From NCBI GenBank assembly GCA_018063485.1, contig JAGPBG010000013.1:1-14224 (forward strand): 14,224 bases of DNA, read 5' to 3'. This stretch comes from Cypionkella sp. (GTDB taxonomy: Bacteria > Pseudomonadota > Alphaproteobacteria > Rhodobacterales > Rhodobacteraceae). The position numbers and the translations under genes are program-made. Below the pieces are notes generated by a model, which did not search any database, was not told where the DNA came from, and saw only the letters and a list, made by a program, of their open reading frames with translations. Shown one piece after another: positions 1-8,868 of this stretch. Every line of letters begins with the position of its first letter. Position 1 is the first letter of the stretch.

Positions 1-1302
1 GTCGTGGACGGCGGAAAGTTTCTTGTCTCGCCCTTCGGGCCAGGCAAAATGCGGGAACTGGATGGCGTATTCGTGGCCATACACCTCCATGCCCTTCTTG
101 ATGCAATATTCCTGATCCTCAAAGCCGGTGAAGCGGCGCGGATCGCAAGACCACATGTCCCATTCGGTGGCACCTTGGGTGATCCATTCGGCCAGAACCT
201 TGCCTGCGCCGCCTGCCTGACAAATGCCAAAGGTGAACACGCAGGCCTCGAACGCATTCGGCACGCCCGGCATCGGCCCCAACAGTGGGTTGCCGTCGGG
301 CGTATAAGGGATCGGGCCGTTGATCACCTTGGTCAGGGAGGCGGTTTCCAGCAACGGCACCCGCGCCATGGCGTCATTGATATGCCATTCCAGCCGCTCC
401 AGATCATCGGGGAAGAGCTGAAAGCTGAAATCCTCGGGGAAGGGATCATCCTTGGAGATCCAATGCGCCTTGCAGTTGCCCTCATAGGGGCCAAGGTTGA
501 AACCGTTCTTTTCCTGCCGCAGGTAATAGCTGCTGTCCACATCGCGCAACAGCGGCAGCTTGTGCCCAACCTCCCTGGTGCGCGCCTCGACTGCGGGGAT
601 GGTATCAAACAGCATATATTGATGGCTCATCACCATCATCGGCACGTCGCGACCAAACCATTTGCCGACCTCGCGGGCATAGTAGCCCGCCGCATTCACC
701 ACGATTTCACAGCGGATATCGCCTTTGTGGGTTTCCACCACCCATTCCTCGCCTTCGCGGCGCACACCGGTCGCCGGGCAAAAGCGTTCGATCCGTGCGC
801 CCATCTGCCGCGCGCCCTTGGCAAGCGCCTGCGTCAGTTGCGCCGGGTCAATATCCCCATCATAGGGATCATAAAGTGCGCCTTTCAGATCATGGGTTGC
901 CAGGAACGGATAGACCTTCTGGGTTTCCTCGGGCGTCAGCAGTTGCAAATCCATGCCCTGATAGCGCCCCATCCCCACGACGCGGCGAAATTCCTGCATC
1001 CGTTCTTCGGTATGGGCCAGTCGCACCGAACCCGTGACGGAATAGTTCATCGGATAATCCACCGCTTCGCCAAGCCCGCGATAGAGTTCCGCCGAATAGC
1101 GCTGCATGTTCATTATTGACCAGGACGACGAAAAGGTCGGCACGTTACCCGCCGCATGCCAGGTGCTGCCCGCCGTCAGCTCATTCTTTTCCAGCAGCAA
1201 GCAATCGGTCCAGCCCGCCTTGCACAGATGGTAAAGCGATGAGGCCCCGACCGCCCCGCCCCCGATAATGACAACCCGCGCCGACTTTGGAAATTCTGAC
1301 AT
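1..1302 (-). CDS. FAD-dependent dimethylglycine/sarcosine dehydrogenase-like protein (3' end cut by window edge)
   Basis: The reading frame stays open on the minus strand from ATG at 1302 to base 1, giving 434 residues with no stop, so the C-terminal part lies outside the window. The N terminus has the Rossmann FAD motif GGGAVG (residues 14-19), the ribose-binding acidic residue E38, and TAGSTWHAAG (43-52). In this last motif the His (H49) corresponds to the residue that carries covalent 8-alpha-histidyl FAD in dimethylglycine and sarcosine dehydrogenases. Family members oxidise N-methylglycines and pass the one-carbon unit to tetrahydrofolate through a C-terminal GcvT-like domain, which would be expected beyond the left edge. 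GGAG lies 7 bases before the ATG and supports this start. The gene is divergent from a LysR regulator and has a plausible promoter at 1326-1353. The exact substrate (dimethylglycine, sarcosine or another N-methyl amine) cannot be decided from this part. Confidence 0.85.
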   Translation of the reverse strand, partial: MSEFPKSARVVIIGGGAVGASSLYHLCKAGWTDCLLLEKNELTAGSTWHAAGNVPTFSSSWSIMNMQRYSAELYRGLGEAVDYPMNYSVTGSVRLAHTEERMQEFRRVVGMGRYQGMDLQLLTPEETQKVYPFLATHDLKGALYDPYDGDIDPAQLTQALAKGARQMGARIERFCPATGVRREGEEWVVETHKGDIRCEIVVNAAGYYAREVGKWFGRDVPMMVMSHQYMLFDTIPAVEARTREVGHKLPLLRDVDSSYYLRQEKNGFNLGPYEGNCKAHWISKDDPFPEDFSFQLFPDDLERLEWHINDAMARVPLLETASLTKVINGPIPYTPDGNPLLGPMPGVPNAFEACVFTFGICQAGGAGKVLAEWITQGATEWDMWSCDPRRFTGFEDQEYCIKKGMEVYGHEYAIQFPHFAWPEGRDKKLSAVHD

Positions 1303-1325
1303 GACATGCTCCGCCTTTGGGCAGC

Positions 1326-1353
1326 AGTATGGCAGAAGGCAGCGGGCTTTCAA
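1326..1353 (-). promoter_or_regulatory. Probable sigma-70 promoter of the FAD dehydrogenase gene
   Basis: On the minus strand TTGAAA (1353-1348) and CATACT (1331-1326) are separated by 16 bases. The transcription start would fall near 1318, about 16 bases before the ATG at 1302. Only this hexamer pair is near consensus in the intergenic region. This is inferred from sequence alone. Confidence 0.5.
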
Positions 1354-1373
1354 TTCAGGCCAGAGCGGGTTAT

Positions 1374-1392
1374 TGATCGAAAAATCCGATCA
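1374..1392. promoter_or_regulatory. LysR-type operator (perfect inverted repeat)
   Basis: TGATCG-AAAAATC-CGATCA is a perfect 6-bp inverted repeat with a 7-bp spacer. It contains the LysR signature T-N11-A (T1377 and A1389) in the form ATC-N9-GAT. Its centre (1383) is about 65 bp upstream of the predicted start of the divergent dehydrogenase transcript and 19 bp before the LysR start codon. That is the usual arrangement for activation of the target gene together with autorepression. Confidence 0.65.
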
Positions 1393-1401
1393 GAGAGCGC
1401 C

Positions 1402-2259
1402 ATGCAGATTGATCTTCTGGAAACCTTTCTCGACCTTGTCGAAAGCCGCAGCTTTCACCGCACTGCCGAGCGGCTGTCGATCACGCAATCCACCGTATCG
1501 GCGCGGGTGCAGGCGCTGGAAGCCGCCCTTGGGGCGCGGCTGTTCAACCGATCCCGTGCGGGCACCGATCTGACAATCGAGGGCAAGCGGTTTGAACAAC
1601 ACGCGCGCTATCTGCGCCATGAATGGAATGAGGCCCGTCGGCGGATTCAGGTGCCGGACCGTGCGGCGCATCTGGTACGGCTGGGGATTCAGAACGATCT
1701 TTCGGCCCAGCATATTGGCGAGTGGATTGCCGATTTTCGCCGCAGCTTTCCCGATACCGCCTTTTACATCGAGCCGGATTATTCCAACCAGATGAGCGCC
1801 GATCTTCTGAGCGGAGCGCTGGATTTCGCGCTGATGTTCAGCCCGCAACCTCACCCCGATCTGCATTTCGATTCCGTCGGCGATGTGGCCTATGTGATGA
1901 TCAGCTCTGACGCCGAGGTGATGGCCGAAGTGGCACCCGGCAGCTTTGTGTTCGGCCATTTTTCGCCGGCTTTCGCCGCCATGCAACGCGAGTTGATGCC
2001 GCAACTTACGGTTTCCAATCTGTCCGTCGGGCAAAGCGCCACTGTGGCCTCGCTGTTGCGGGCAATGGGAGGGGCAGGCTATGTGCTGCAACGATCGGCG
2101 GCGGCCATGCTGGAAACTGGACGGTTCCGGCTGGTCAGCGATGCGCCTCTATTGCGCCAGCCGACTTTTGCCGCAATGCACCTGCGCCACCGCTTGAATC
2201 CGTTGCACCGCAAATTGTTGCGCATCGTGCAAAGGCGATTGGCAAGCAAACTGTCCTAA
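1402..2259 (+). CDS. LysR-family transcriptional regulator
   Basis: The protein has 285 residues, close to the family's usual 290-310. The N-terminal winged helix-turn-helix spans roughly residues 1-60, with the family pattern of a helix LETFLDLVESRSF, then AERLSITQSTVSARVQALE, then LGARLFNRS. The remainder is a periplasmic-binding-protein-like effector domain. Start choice: the frame is open upstream to 1306, but the family alignment begins at MQIDLLETFLDL, so ATG 1402 is preferred, with a purine-rich AGAGAG just before it. The gene is divergent from the FAD dehydrogenase and shares its control region with a good LysR box, so it probably regulates that enzyme. The effector is unknown; an N-methylated glycine derivative is only a guess. 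Its TAA stop overlaps the hutC stop on the other strand (CTAA, 2256-2259). Confidence 0.92.
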   Translation: MQIDLLETFLDLVESRSFHRTAERLSITQSTVSARVQALEAALGARLFNRSRAGTDLTIEGKRFEQHARYLRHEWNEARRRIQVPDRAAHLVRLGIQNDLSAQHIGEWIADFRRSFPDTAFYIEPDYSNQMSADLLSGALDFALMFSPQPHPDLHFDSVGDVAYVMISSDAEVMAEVAPGSFVFGHFSPAFAAMQRELMPQLTVSNLSVGQSATVASLLRAMGGAGYVLQRSAAAMLETGRFRLVSDAPLLRQPTFAAMHLRHRLNPLHRKLLRIVQRRLASKLS

Positions 2260-2954
2260 ACCGTGGTTTGCACTTTGTAGCCCGGCACATGGGCCAGCCG
2301 CACAAGCGTGATCGGCGCGGTTGCTGTCCAGGTTTCGCGCTCGGTGATGAACAAGGCCGTGCCCATCTTCACCCCCAGAACAGCCGCCTCACGCGGGCGC
2401 GCGGGCGCTGCGGAAAAGGCAATATTGCCGGAATGATAAGTGACATGCGCCACCAACCACTCGTTGGCGCTGATCGTGGCAAAGCTGGGCAGTTCTGCCT
2501 CAATCGCCGCAGGGTTCAGCCAGCGCGTTTCATGAACAAAGGGCGCGTTATTGGCCAGATGCAGGGTTTCGACATAAAGCAATTTCGCCCCCGCAGGCAG
2601 GCCCAGCCGCGCGGTGACCGGCACCGGCGGGGCGCCCGTCACCTGTTGCAACAGCCGAAAGCTGTGAACCTCACCGCGCGCCTCAACCTCTTGGCGAATC
2701 ACCGGAATATCCAGCGTGGCCTTGCGGATCGGCAGCGCGGTCACACGGGTTCCGGCCTTGCGGCGCCGCTCCAGCACCCCCGCTTCGGCCAATTCGCGCA
2801 AGGCCCGGTTGACAGTGGCGCGTGCGCAGCAAAATTCCACGGCCAGCGCTTCCTCAGACGGGATCAACTCGCCGGGTGGCCAGATGCGTTCGCGGATGCG
2901 GCGCAGCACTTCAACCCGGATCTCGCCCCAGCCTTTGGGATTACCCGCCGTCAT
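2256..2954 (-). CDS. hutC: HutC, GntR-family repressor of histidine utilisation
   Basis: The protein has 232 residues. The N-terminal GntR winged helix (about 1-70) contains the signature WPPGELIPSEEALAVEF followed by the recognition helix ATVNRALRELAEAGVLERRR. The C-terminal UTRA ligand-binding domain (about 85-225) is of the HutC subfamily. HutC proteins repress hut genes and are released by urocanate. The start is ATG 2954, because the hutF stop and this ATG share ATGA (2951-2954), which indicates translational coupling. The frame is open further upstream inside hutF, but a longer N terminus would not fit the family. Because hutC lies downstream of hutF in the same transcript, it should be autoregulated through the palindrome at 4336-4349. 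The identification is strong, since fold and context agree. Confidence 0.93.
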   Translation of the reverse strand: MTAGNPKGWGEIRVEVLRRIRERIWPPGELIPSEEALAVEFCCARATVNRALRELAEAGVLERRRKAGTRVTALPIRKATLDIPVIRQEVEARGEVHSFRLLQQVTGAPPVPVTARLGLPAGAKLLYVETLHLANNAPFVHETRWLNPAAIEAELPSFATISANEWLVAHVTYHSGNIAFSAAPARPREAAVLGVKMGTALFITERETWTATAPITLVRLAHVPGYKVQTTV

Positions 2955-4309
2955 AGTGCGGCCCGCAGCCGGGCCATTGCTGCGCCGTAACGCGCGCGGA
3001 TCGCATCGGCCTTGGCATGGCGGCCCTGATGAATCAGATGGCGACCAGCAGACCACAGTTCACGCACCATGCGGTCATCCCCGGCAAAGATGAACGTGTC
3101 CAAAATCTGATCCCCTTGGCTTGGGCCAAGATCGGGGCCGGAACAATCCAGCGCCATCAGATCGGCCCATGATCCCACTGCAATCTGGCCTGATTGCCGC
3201 CCGCCTGCAAGGGCCCCGCCCCGGCAAGCACCTTCATACAGCACGCGACCGGTAGAACGCCCCGGTTCGGCCAGAATGGTGCGGCCTTTCAAGGCAAGGC
3301 GCTGCGAGTATTCCAGCAACCGCAGCTCTTCCGACAGCGAAATCCTGACATTGCTGTCAGACCCCACCCCAAAATGCCCGCCTGCCCCGACATAGCGCGC
3401 ACCGTCAAAGATGCCGTCGCCCAGATTGGCCTCGGTGATCGGGCACAGCCCGGCAACAGCCCCGCTGGCGGCCATTGCAAGGGTTTCCGGCGGGGCCATC
3501 TGGGTGGCATGGATCAAGCACCAGCGCGGGGTCAGATCATGGTGAGCCAGCAGCCACTCGACCGGGCGCTGGCCGGTATGCGACAGCACCTCATCAACTT
3601 CGGCCAATTGCTCGGCAACATGGATGTGAATCGGGGTATCGGGCGCAAGGGCGGCAAGCCGGAGGATGCCTCCGGGCGAGGCCGCCCGCAAGGAATGAGG
3701 CGCAACGCCCAAAATCGTGTCGGCCGGCAAGGGTTTCAGCGACTTGGCCGCCGCCTGCCAAAGCGCCTCATACCGGTCAGGGTCATTGCCGAACCGCAAT
3801 TGACCGGTGGTCAATGCCCGGCCATCACAGCCGCCACGTTCATAAAGCACCGGCAGATGGGTCAACCCCAACCCGGTTTCCGCCGCCGCCGCCGCAATCC
3901 GGCCTGTCATTTCGGCCAGGTCATCATAGGTGCCGCCCCCCGGCGCGTGGTGCAGATAGTGGAATTCGGCCACCGCCGCATACCCCGCCTCGGCCATCTC
4001 GAGCATGACCATGGCGGCAATCGCCTCGACATCCTCTGGCGTCAAACGGTCCAGAAAGCGATACATCAAGGTGCGCCAGGACCAAAAACTGTCTTTCCCG
4101 GCAAAACGGCTTTCGGTCATCCCCGCCATGGCGCGCTGAAAGCTGTGCGAATGCAGGTTCACCATCGCTGGCAGCAAGCAATCCACCACCTGCCCCGCCG
4201 GTTTCGCGCCTGCAACAACTGACACGATCCGCCCTTGTGCCAGCACCACCTGAACCTCATGCGCCCAGCCATCGGGCAACAGAGCCGTCTTTGCGTGCAG
4301 GATTGCCAT
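2951..4309 (-). CDS. hutF: Formimidoylglutamate deiminase (HutF)
   Basis: The protein has 452 residues, the normal HutF length. It is a cytoplasmic amidohydrolase that converts N-formimino-L-glutamate to N-formyl-L-glutamate and ammonia, the first half of the five-step histidine pathway of pseudomonads and many alphaproteobacteria. Visible metal and catalytic motifs are NLHSHSF (H53, H55), VAPHS (H205), HIHVAEQ (H228, H230, E233), LIHATQ (H267) and GVGSDSN (D318). The set is complete. The start is ATG 4309, with GAGG 8 bases upstream. An open frame reaches 4369 but would run through the operator region. It is co-transcribed with hutC (ATGA overlap) and divergent from hutI. Formylglutamate deformylase (HutG), which HutF requires to finish the pathway, is not seen in the window. 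Confidence 0.95.
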   Translation of the reverse strand: MAILHAKTALLPDGWAHEVQVVLAQGRIVSVVAGAKPAGQVVDCLLPAMVNLHSHSFQRAMAGMTESRFAGKDSFWSWRTLMYRFLDRLTPEDVEAIAAMVMLEMAEAGYAAVAEFHYLHHAPGGGTYDDLAEMTGRIAAAAAETGLGLTHLPVLYERGGCDGRALTTGQLRFGNDPDRYEALWQAAAKSLKPLPADTILGVAPHSLRAASPGGILRLAALAPDTPIHIHVAEQLAEVDEVLSHTGQRPVEWLLAHHDLTPRWCLIHATQMAPPETLAMAASGAVAGLCPITEANLGDGIFDGARYVGAGGHFGVGSDSNVRISLSEELRLLEYSQRLALKGRTILAEPGRSTGRVLYEGACRGGALAGGRQSGQIAVGSWADLMALDCSGPDLGPSQGDQILDTFIFAGDDRMVRELWSAGRHLIHQGRHAKADAIRARYGAAMARLRAAL

Positions 4310-4321
4310 GTTGAACCTCAC

Positions 4322-4351
4322 TTGACTCGCCGTCATATGTGCAGACATAAT
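4322..4351 (+). promoter_or_regulatory. Probable hutIHU promoter
   Basis: TTGACT (4322-4327) and CATAAT (4346-4351) are 18 bases apart, which is near sigma-70 consensus. The transcription start would be near 4358 and the leader about 24 bases long. The putative HutC palindrome fills most of the -35/-10 spacer, as expected for steric repression. Confidence 0.6.
4336..4349. promoter_or_regulatory. Putative HutC operator between hutF and hutI
   Basis: TATGT-GCAG-ACATA is a perfect 5-bp inverted repeat with a 4-bp spacer. It has the GT-N4-AC core expected of GntR/HutC-type sites. GCAGACATAA (4341-4350) recurs exactly at 4362-4371, 21 bp away and so on the same face of the helix. The second copy lacks a good left arm (CAAGC instead of TATGT). 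It may be a weaker half-site for cooperative binding. Assignment to HutC rests on position and family knowledge, not on binding data. Confidence 0.6.
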
Positions 4352-4376
4352 AACGACAAGCGCAGACATAAGGCAA
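4347..4376 (-). promoter_or_regulatory. Possible hutFC promoter
   Basis: On the minus strand TTGCCT (4376-4371) and TATTAT (4352-4347) are separated by 18 bases and point towards hutF. The -10 element touches the right end of the palindrome, and the -35 element overlaps the last base of the second GCAGACATAA copy. One repressor could therefore close both arms. This is less certain than the hutI promoter, because TTGTCG (4359-4354) with CATATG is an alternative. Confidence 0.4.
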
Positions 4377-4381
4377 GTCCG

Positions 4382-5581
4382 ATGACGATTCTTCTGACAA
4401 ATACAACGCTGGCGACGATGATTGATGGCTACGGCCTGATCAAAAACGCGGCAGTTGCTCTTAGGGGCGATGCGATTGCCTGGGCCGGGCCAGTTGCTGA
4501 CCTACCCGTCGAATTCGCAGCCCTGCCTGTCCACGATCTGGGCGGTCGGCTGGTCACGCCTGCCCTGATTGATTGCCATACCCATATCGTTTTCGGTGGC
4601 GACCGTGCGGCGGAATTCGAGATGCGTCTGAACGGTGCCAGTTACGAAGATGTGGCGCGCGCTGGTGGCGGGATACTTTCCACAGTCACCGCCACAAGGG
4701 CGGCCGATGAGGCCAATCTGTTGCAGCAGGCTTTGGGACGCGCTGATCAGATCATCGCCGGGGGGGCGGGCACCATCGAAATCAAATCGGGCTATGGGCT
4801 GACCATCGCCGATGAGCTGAAAATGCTGCGGGTGGCGCGGGCGGTGGCGCAAGCGCGCCCGGTGCATGTGATAACCACCCACCTCGCCGCCCATGCGGTG
4901 CCGCCCGAGTTCAAGGGGCGGGCCGCGGAATACATTGATGCTGTTGTGATCCCATCCTTGCGCGCGGCCCATGACCAGGGGCTGGTCGATGCGGTGGACG
5001 GATTTTGTGAGGGCATCGCCTTTTCGCCTGCTGAAATCGAGCGTGTTTTCACCGTGGCAGCGGAATTGGATTTGCCGGTCAAACTGCATGCCGAACAGCT
5101 TTCCGATCTGAAAGGTGCCGTGCTGGCCGCCCGTTTTGGCGCACTATCGGCCGATCATCTGGAATATCTGGGGCCGGATGGTATTGCCGCCCTTGCTGCC
5201 AGCGGTTCGGTCGCGGTGATCCTGCCTGGTGCCTTTTATACCCTGCGCGAAACCCAAAGTCCGCCGATTGCTGCCCTGCGCGCCGCCGGGGTTCCGATGG
5301 CGGTGGCCACCGATTGCAACCCCGGCTCATCACCCATCACTTCGCTGACTTTGGCGATGAACATGGCCTGCACCCTGTTTCGGATGACACCGCTTGAGGC
5401 CCTGCAAGGTGTCACACTCCACGCCGCCCGCGCGCTTGGGCTGCAAGATCGCGGCAAGATTGCCCCCGGCCTGCGCGCCGATCTGGCCATTTGGGACGCA
5501 AATCACCCCGCCGAACTTTCCTACCGCATTGGGGCCACGCCCCTTCACGCCCGCATTTTTGGAGGTCGCTTTGACGCTTGA
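4382..5581 (+). CDS. hutI: Imidazolonepropionase (HutI)
   Basis: The protein has 399 residues, the standard length. It is a cytoplasmic amidohydrolase that opens 4-imidazolone-5-propionate to N-formimino-L-glutamate, step three of histidine breakdown. Motifs visible are [16 protein letters not shown] (metal ligands H66 and H68), KSGYGL, a helix around [21 protein letters not shown] (H236), SADHLEYL (H259) and [10 protein letters not shown] (metal ligand D311). The start is ATG 4382. The frame is open upstream to 4235, but that extension lies in the hutF coding region and promoter and does not match the family. hutI is first in a three-gene operon, and its last 11 bases overlap hutH. Confidence 0.96.
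   Translation: MTILLTNTTLATMIDGYGLIKNAAVALRGDAIAWAGPVADLPVEFAALPVHDLGGRLVTPALIDCHTHIVFGGDRAAEFEMRLNGASYEDVARAGGGILSTVTATRAADEANLLQQALGRADQIIAGGAGTIEIKSGYGLTIADELKMLRVARAVAQARPVHVITTHLAAHAVPPEFKGRAAEYIDAVVIPSLRAAHDQGLVDAVDGFCEGIAFSPAEIERVFTVAAELDLPVKLHAEQLSDLKGAVLAARFGALSADHLEYLGPDGIAALAASGSVAVILPGAFYTLRETQSPPIAALRAAGVPMAVATDCNPGSSPITSLTLAMNMACTLFRMTPLEALQGVTLHAARALGLQDRGKIAPGLRADLAIWDANHPAELSYRIGATPLHARIFGGRFDA
5561..5573 (+). promoter_or_regulatory. Ribosome binding site and TTG start of hutH
   Basis: A full GGAGG (5561-5565) is followed after 5 bases by TTG (5571-5573) in the hutH frame. No ATG or GTG nearby in this frame has comparable support, and starting here gives the usual HutH length of about 510 residues. 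The site lies inside the last codons of hutI. Confidence 0.85.
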
Positions 5582-7103
5582 AATCCTCTCCCCCGGTGAA
5601 ACCAAGCTGGCGCAACTGGAGCGCATTTACCGGCATGAATCGCCGTCAAGCCTGCACGCATCGGCCCGCGAGGGCGTTGACCGTGCTGCCGCCGCCATCG
5701 CCAGGGCCGCCGCCGGAACCGAAGCCGTTTACGGCGTAAACACCGGCTTTGGCAAATTGGCCAGCCTCAAGATCGCGCCGCAAGACACTGCAACACTTCA
5801 AAGAAACCTGATCTTGTCGCATTGCTGCGGCGTTGGTGATCCGATGCCGCGCCCTGTGGCCCGGCTGATGATGACGCTGAAACTGCTGTCGCTTGGCCGG
5901 GGCGCATCCGGTGTGCGCTGGGAGGTGATTGCACTGATCGAAGCGATGCTGGCGGCAGGTGTCACGCCCATTATTCCGGCCCAGGGCTCGGTTGGCGCCT
6001 CGGGTGATCTGGCCCCGCTGGCGCATATGACGGCGGCGATGATCGGCCATGGCGAAGCGGAATTTCAGGGCAAGGTGATGGCGGGGGCCGATGCCTTGAA
6101 GGCCGCCGGGCTAAGCCCGGTTGTCTTGGGGCCGAAAGAGGGTCTTGCGCTGATCAACGGCACGCAGTTTTCCACCGCCTACGCGCTGGCTGGCCTGTTC
6201 GATGGCTGGACGGCGGCACAATCGGCGCTGGTGACCTCGGCGCTCTCGACAGATGCGATCATGGGTTCAACCGCCCCTCTGCAACCCGAAATCCACAGCC
6301 TGCGCGGCCATGCGGGCCAGATCGAAGCGGCGGCAGTGATGCGCGCGCTGCTTGATGGCTCAGTGATCCGTGAAAGCCATCGGATTGGCGATACCCGCGT
6401 GCAAGACCCCTATTGCATCCGCTGCCAGCCGCAAGTGACCGGGGCCGCGATGGATGTGTTGCGCATGGCCGCCCACACCCTTGAGATCGAGGCCAACGCC
6501 GCCACCGACAATCCCTTGGTGCTGACCGGGGCGGGCCTGATCGTGTCGGGGGGCAATTTCCACGCCGAACCCGTGGGCTTTGCCGCCGATATGATCGCAC
6601 TGGCGCTTTCGGAAATAGGCGCAATCTCTCAGCGTCGGGTGGCGCTGATGGTCGATCCGGTGCTGAGTTTCGACCTTCCTGCCTTTCTTACCCCGCGTCC
6701 GGGTCTGAACTCGGGCCTGATGATCGCCGAAGTCACCACCGCGGCTTTGATGAGCGAAAACAAGCATCTGGCCCATCCCACCGTCACCGATTCCACCCCA
6801 ACTAGCGCCAACCAAGAGGATCACGTCTCGATGGCCGCCCATGGTGCCCGGCGTTTGAGGCGGATGAACGAGAACCTTGCGGTAATCCTTGGTGTCGAGG
6901 CGATTTGCGCCGCTCAGGGCATCGAGTTCCGTGCGCCGCTTACCACCTCGCTTCCGTTGCAAGGAGTGGTCGCGGCGCTGCGCAGCCGTGTCGCCAGTCT
7001 GGGCGATGATCGCTATATGGCCCCCGATCTGCTGGCCGCTGCCGAGATGATCACCACGGGCGCTTTGGCACAAGCCGCCGCCGTAACCCTTCCGCAATTG
7101 TGA
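5571..7103 (+). CDS. hutH: Histidine ammonia-lyase (HutH)
   Basis: The protein has 510 residues, matching bacterial histidases. It removes ammonia from L-histidine to give urocanate, the entry step and source of the HutC inducer. The tripeptide Ala-Ser-Gly that cyclises to the MIO cofactor is present at A143-S144-G145 inside [15 protein letters not shown]. The active-site tyrosine Y54 stands in [10 protein letters not shown], and the conserved [12 protein letters not shown] and [10 protein letters not shown] segments are intact. The start is TTG 5571, chosen from its strong Shine-Dalgarno sequence. The start overlaps the hutI end by 11 bases, which suggests translational coupling and controlled initiation at a weak codon. 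Tyrosine ammonia-lyase relatives exist, but the hut context settles the role. Confidence 0.96.
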   Translation: MTLEILSPGETKLAQLERIYRHESPSSLHASAREGVDRAAAAIARAAAGTEAVYGVNTGFGKLASLKIAPQDTATLQRNLILSHCCGVGDPMPRPVARLMMTLKLLSLGRGASGVRWEVIALIEAMLAAGVTPIIPAQGSVGASGDLAPLAHMTAAMIGHGEAEFQGKVMAGADALKAAGLSPVVLGPKEGLALINGTQFSTAYALAGLFDGWTAAQSALVTSALSTDAIMGSTAPLQPEIHSLRGHAGQIEAAAVMRALLDGSVIRESHRIGDTRVQDPYCIRCQPQVTGAAMDVLRMAAHTLEIEANAATDNPLVLTGAGLIVSGGNFHAEPVGFAADMIALALSEIGAISQRRVALMVDPVLSFDLPAFLTPRPGLNSGLMIAEVTTAALMSENKHLAHPTVTDSTPTSANQEDHVSMAAHGARRLRRMNENLAVILGVEAICAAQGIEFRAPLTTSLPLQGVVAALRSRVASLGDDRYMAPDLLAAAEMITTGALAQAAAVTLPQL

Positions 7104-7111
7104 GAGCGACC

Positions 7112-8794
7112 ATGAACAAACGACATAACCTGCGCGATGTCTACCCCGCCACCGGCAGCGAGATCACCGCCAAAAGCTGGTTGACCGAAGCACCGATGCG
7201 GATGCTGATGAACAACCTGCACCCCGATGTGGCCGAAAACCCGCATGAGCTGGTGGTCTACGGCGGCATCGGTCGCGCGGCCCGCACCTGGGAGGATTTC
7301 GACAAGATCGTTGCCACCCTGAAAACCCTGAACGACGATGAAACCCTGCTGGTGCAGTCGGGCAAACCTGTGGGCGTGTTTCGCACCCACAAGGACGCGC
7401 CGCGCGTGCTGATCGCCAACTCCAATCTGGTGCCGCATTGGGCGACCTGGGACCATTTCAACGAACTCGACAAGAAAGGTCTGGCGATGTATGGCCAGAT
7501 GACGGCGGGTTCCTGGATCTACATCGGCACCCAAGGCATCGTGCAGGGCACCTATGAGACTTTTGCCGAGGCGGGCCGTCAGCACTATGATGGCAATCTG
7601 ACTGGGCGCTGGGTGCTGACCGGGGGTCTGGGCGGCATGGGCGGCGCGCAACCCCTTGCCGCCGTGATGGCCGGGGCCTGCTGTCTTGCCGTTGAATGCG
7701 ATGAGACGCGCGTCGATTTTCGTATTCGTACCAGATACCTGGATGCAAAAGCTCATACATTGGATGAAGCGCTGGCGCTGATTGATCAGTGGACTGCGGC
7801 AGGCGAGGCGAAATCCGTGGGACTTGTCGGCAATGCTGCCGATGTGTTTCCCGAACTTTATCGCCGCATGAAAGCAGGCGGTCACCGCCCCGATATCGTC
7901 ACCGATCAGACCTCGGCGCATGATCCGCTGCACGGCTACCTGCCACAAGGCTGGAGCGTGGCACAATGGCGCGCCACGCAGGAAACCAACCCCAAGGTGG
8001 TGGAAAAAGCCGCCCGTGCCTCAATGCGCATCCATGTTGCAGCCATGGTCGATTTCTGGAATGCCGGCGTGCCAACGCTGGATTACGGCAACAACATCCG
8101 CCAGGTTGCCAAAGAAGAAGGCCTTGAAAACGCCTTCGCCTTCCCCGGCTTTGTGCCCGCCTATATCCGGCCATTGTTTTGCAAAGGCATCGGCCCGTTT
8201 CGTTGGGTGGCCCTTTCGGGCGATCCCGAAGATATCTACAAAACCGATGCCGCGATGAAGACGCTGTTCCCCGACAACAAGCACCTGCACCGCTGGCTTG
8301 ATATGGCCGCCGAGCGTATCGCCTTTCAGGGCCTGCCCGCCCGGATCTGCTGGATTGGTCTGGGCGAACGCCACAAGGCCGGCCTGATGTTCAACGAAAT
8401 GGTGTGCTCGGGTGAACTCAAGGCTCCGATCGTCATCGGGCGCGATCACCTCGATTCCGGTTCGGTCGCCTCACCCAACCGTGAAACAGAGGCGATGAAA
8501 GACGGCTCGGATGCGGTGTCTGATTGGCCGTTGCTGAACGCGCTCTTGAACACGGCCAGCGGTGCCACCTGGGTGTCGCTGCACCACGGCGGCGGCGTTG
8601 GCATGGGCTTTTCGCAACATTCCGGCATGGTGATCTGCGCCGATGGCACCGATGACGCCGCGCGTCGCCTGCACAATGTGCTGTGGAATGATCCGGCCAC
8701 GGGTGTCATGCGCCATGCCGATGCAGGATATGATATTGCACTTCAACACGCCAAAGACTGCAATCTGCGGCTGCCGGGCATTCTGGGCAACTGA
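7112..8794 (+). CDS. hutU: Urocanate hydratase (HutU)
   Basis: The protein has 560 residues, the usual urocanase size. It converts urocanate to 4-imidazolone-5-propionate using tightly bound NAD+ as an electrophile. Seen in the sequence are the N-terminal [11 protein letters not shown], the glycine-rich NAD loop [11 protein letters not shown] (171-181), the [12 protein letters not shown] segment, and the conserved cysteine C413 in [12 protein letters not shown]. The ATG at 7112 is 8 bases after the hutH stop, with GAGAG in front. A GTG at 7100 in the same frame is less likely. It is the last gene of the hutIHU operon; a GC-rich hairpin follows at 8823-8842. Confidence 0.97.
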   Translation: MNKRHNLRDVYPATGSEITAKSWLTEAPMRMLMNNLHPDVAENPHELVVYGGIGRAARTWEDFDKIVATLKTLNDDETLLVQSGKPVGVFRTHKDAPRVLIANSNLVPHWATWDHFNELDKKGLAMYGQMTAGSWIYIGTQGIVQGTYETFAEAGRQHYDGNLTGRWVLTGGLGGMGGAQPLAAVMAGACCLAVECDETRVDFRIRTRYLDAKAHTLDEALALIDQWTAAGEAKSVGLVGNAADVFPELYRRMKAGGHRPDIVTDQTSAHDPLHGYLPQGWSVAQWRATQETNPKVVEKAARASMRIHVAAMVDFWNAGVPTLDYGNNIRQVAKEEGLENAFAFPGFVPAYIRPLFCKGIGPFRWVALSGDPEDIYKTDAAMKTLFPDNKHLHRWLDMAAERIAFQGLPARICWIGLGERHKAGLMFNEMVCSGELKAPIVIGRDHLDSGSVASPNRETEAMKDGSDAVSDWPLLNALLNTASGATWVSLHHGGGVGMGFSQHSGMVICADGTDDAARRLHNVLWNDPATGVMRHADAGYDIALQHAKDCNLRLPGILGN

Positions 8795-8822
8795 TTTCAT
8801 CTGTCTGGAAATATCCTGGGGG

Positions 8823-8842
8823 TCCGGGGGCCAGCCCCCGGA
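8823..8842. terminator. GC-rich hairpin between hutU and the PHP gene
   Basis: TCCGGGGG-CCAG-CCCCCGGA forms a perfect 8-bp stem with a 4-base loop, 28 bases after the hutU stop and 26 bases beyond the stop of the convergent PHP gene. It could end transcripts from both sides. Neither strand has a U-run, so it is not a textbook intrinsic terminator. It may act as a barrier or 3'-end-protecting hairpin instead. Confidence 0.5.
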
Positions 8843-8868
8843 TGGCCGGACCAAGGAACCGATCCCGA

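Noticed and set aside
4..1119. Long plus-strand open frame opposite the FAD dehydrogenase
   Set aside because: It is the complement of a clear covalent-FAD enzyme; its translation is rich in His, Pro and Arg and matches no family I know.
5394..5570. Upstream start for hutH inside hutI
   Set aside because: The extension is a shadow of hutI and exceeds the normal histidase length.
8823..8842. Classical intrinsic terminator after hutU
   Set aside because: The stem is strong but there is no T-run on either strand, so it is kept only as a hairpin with moderate confidence.
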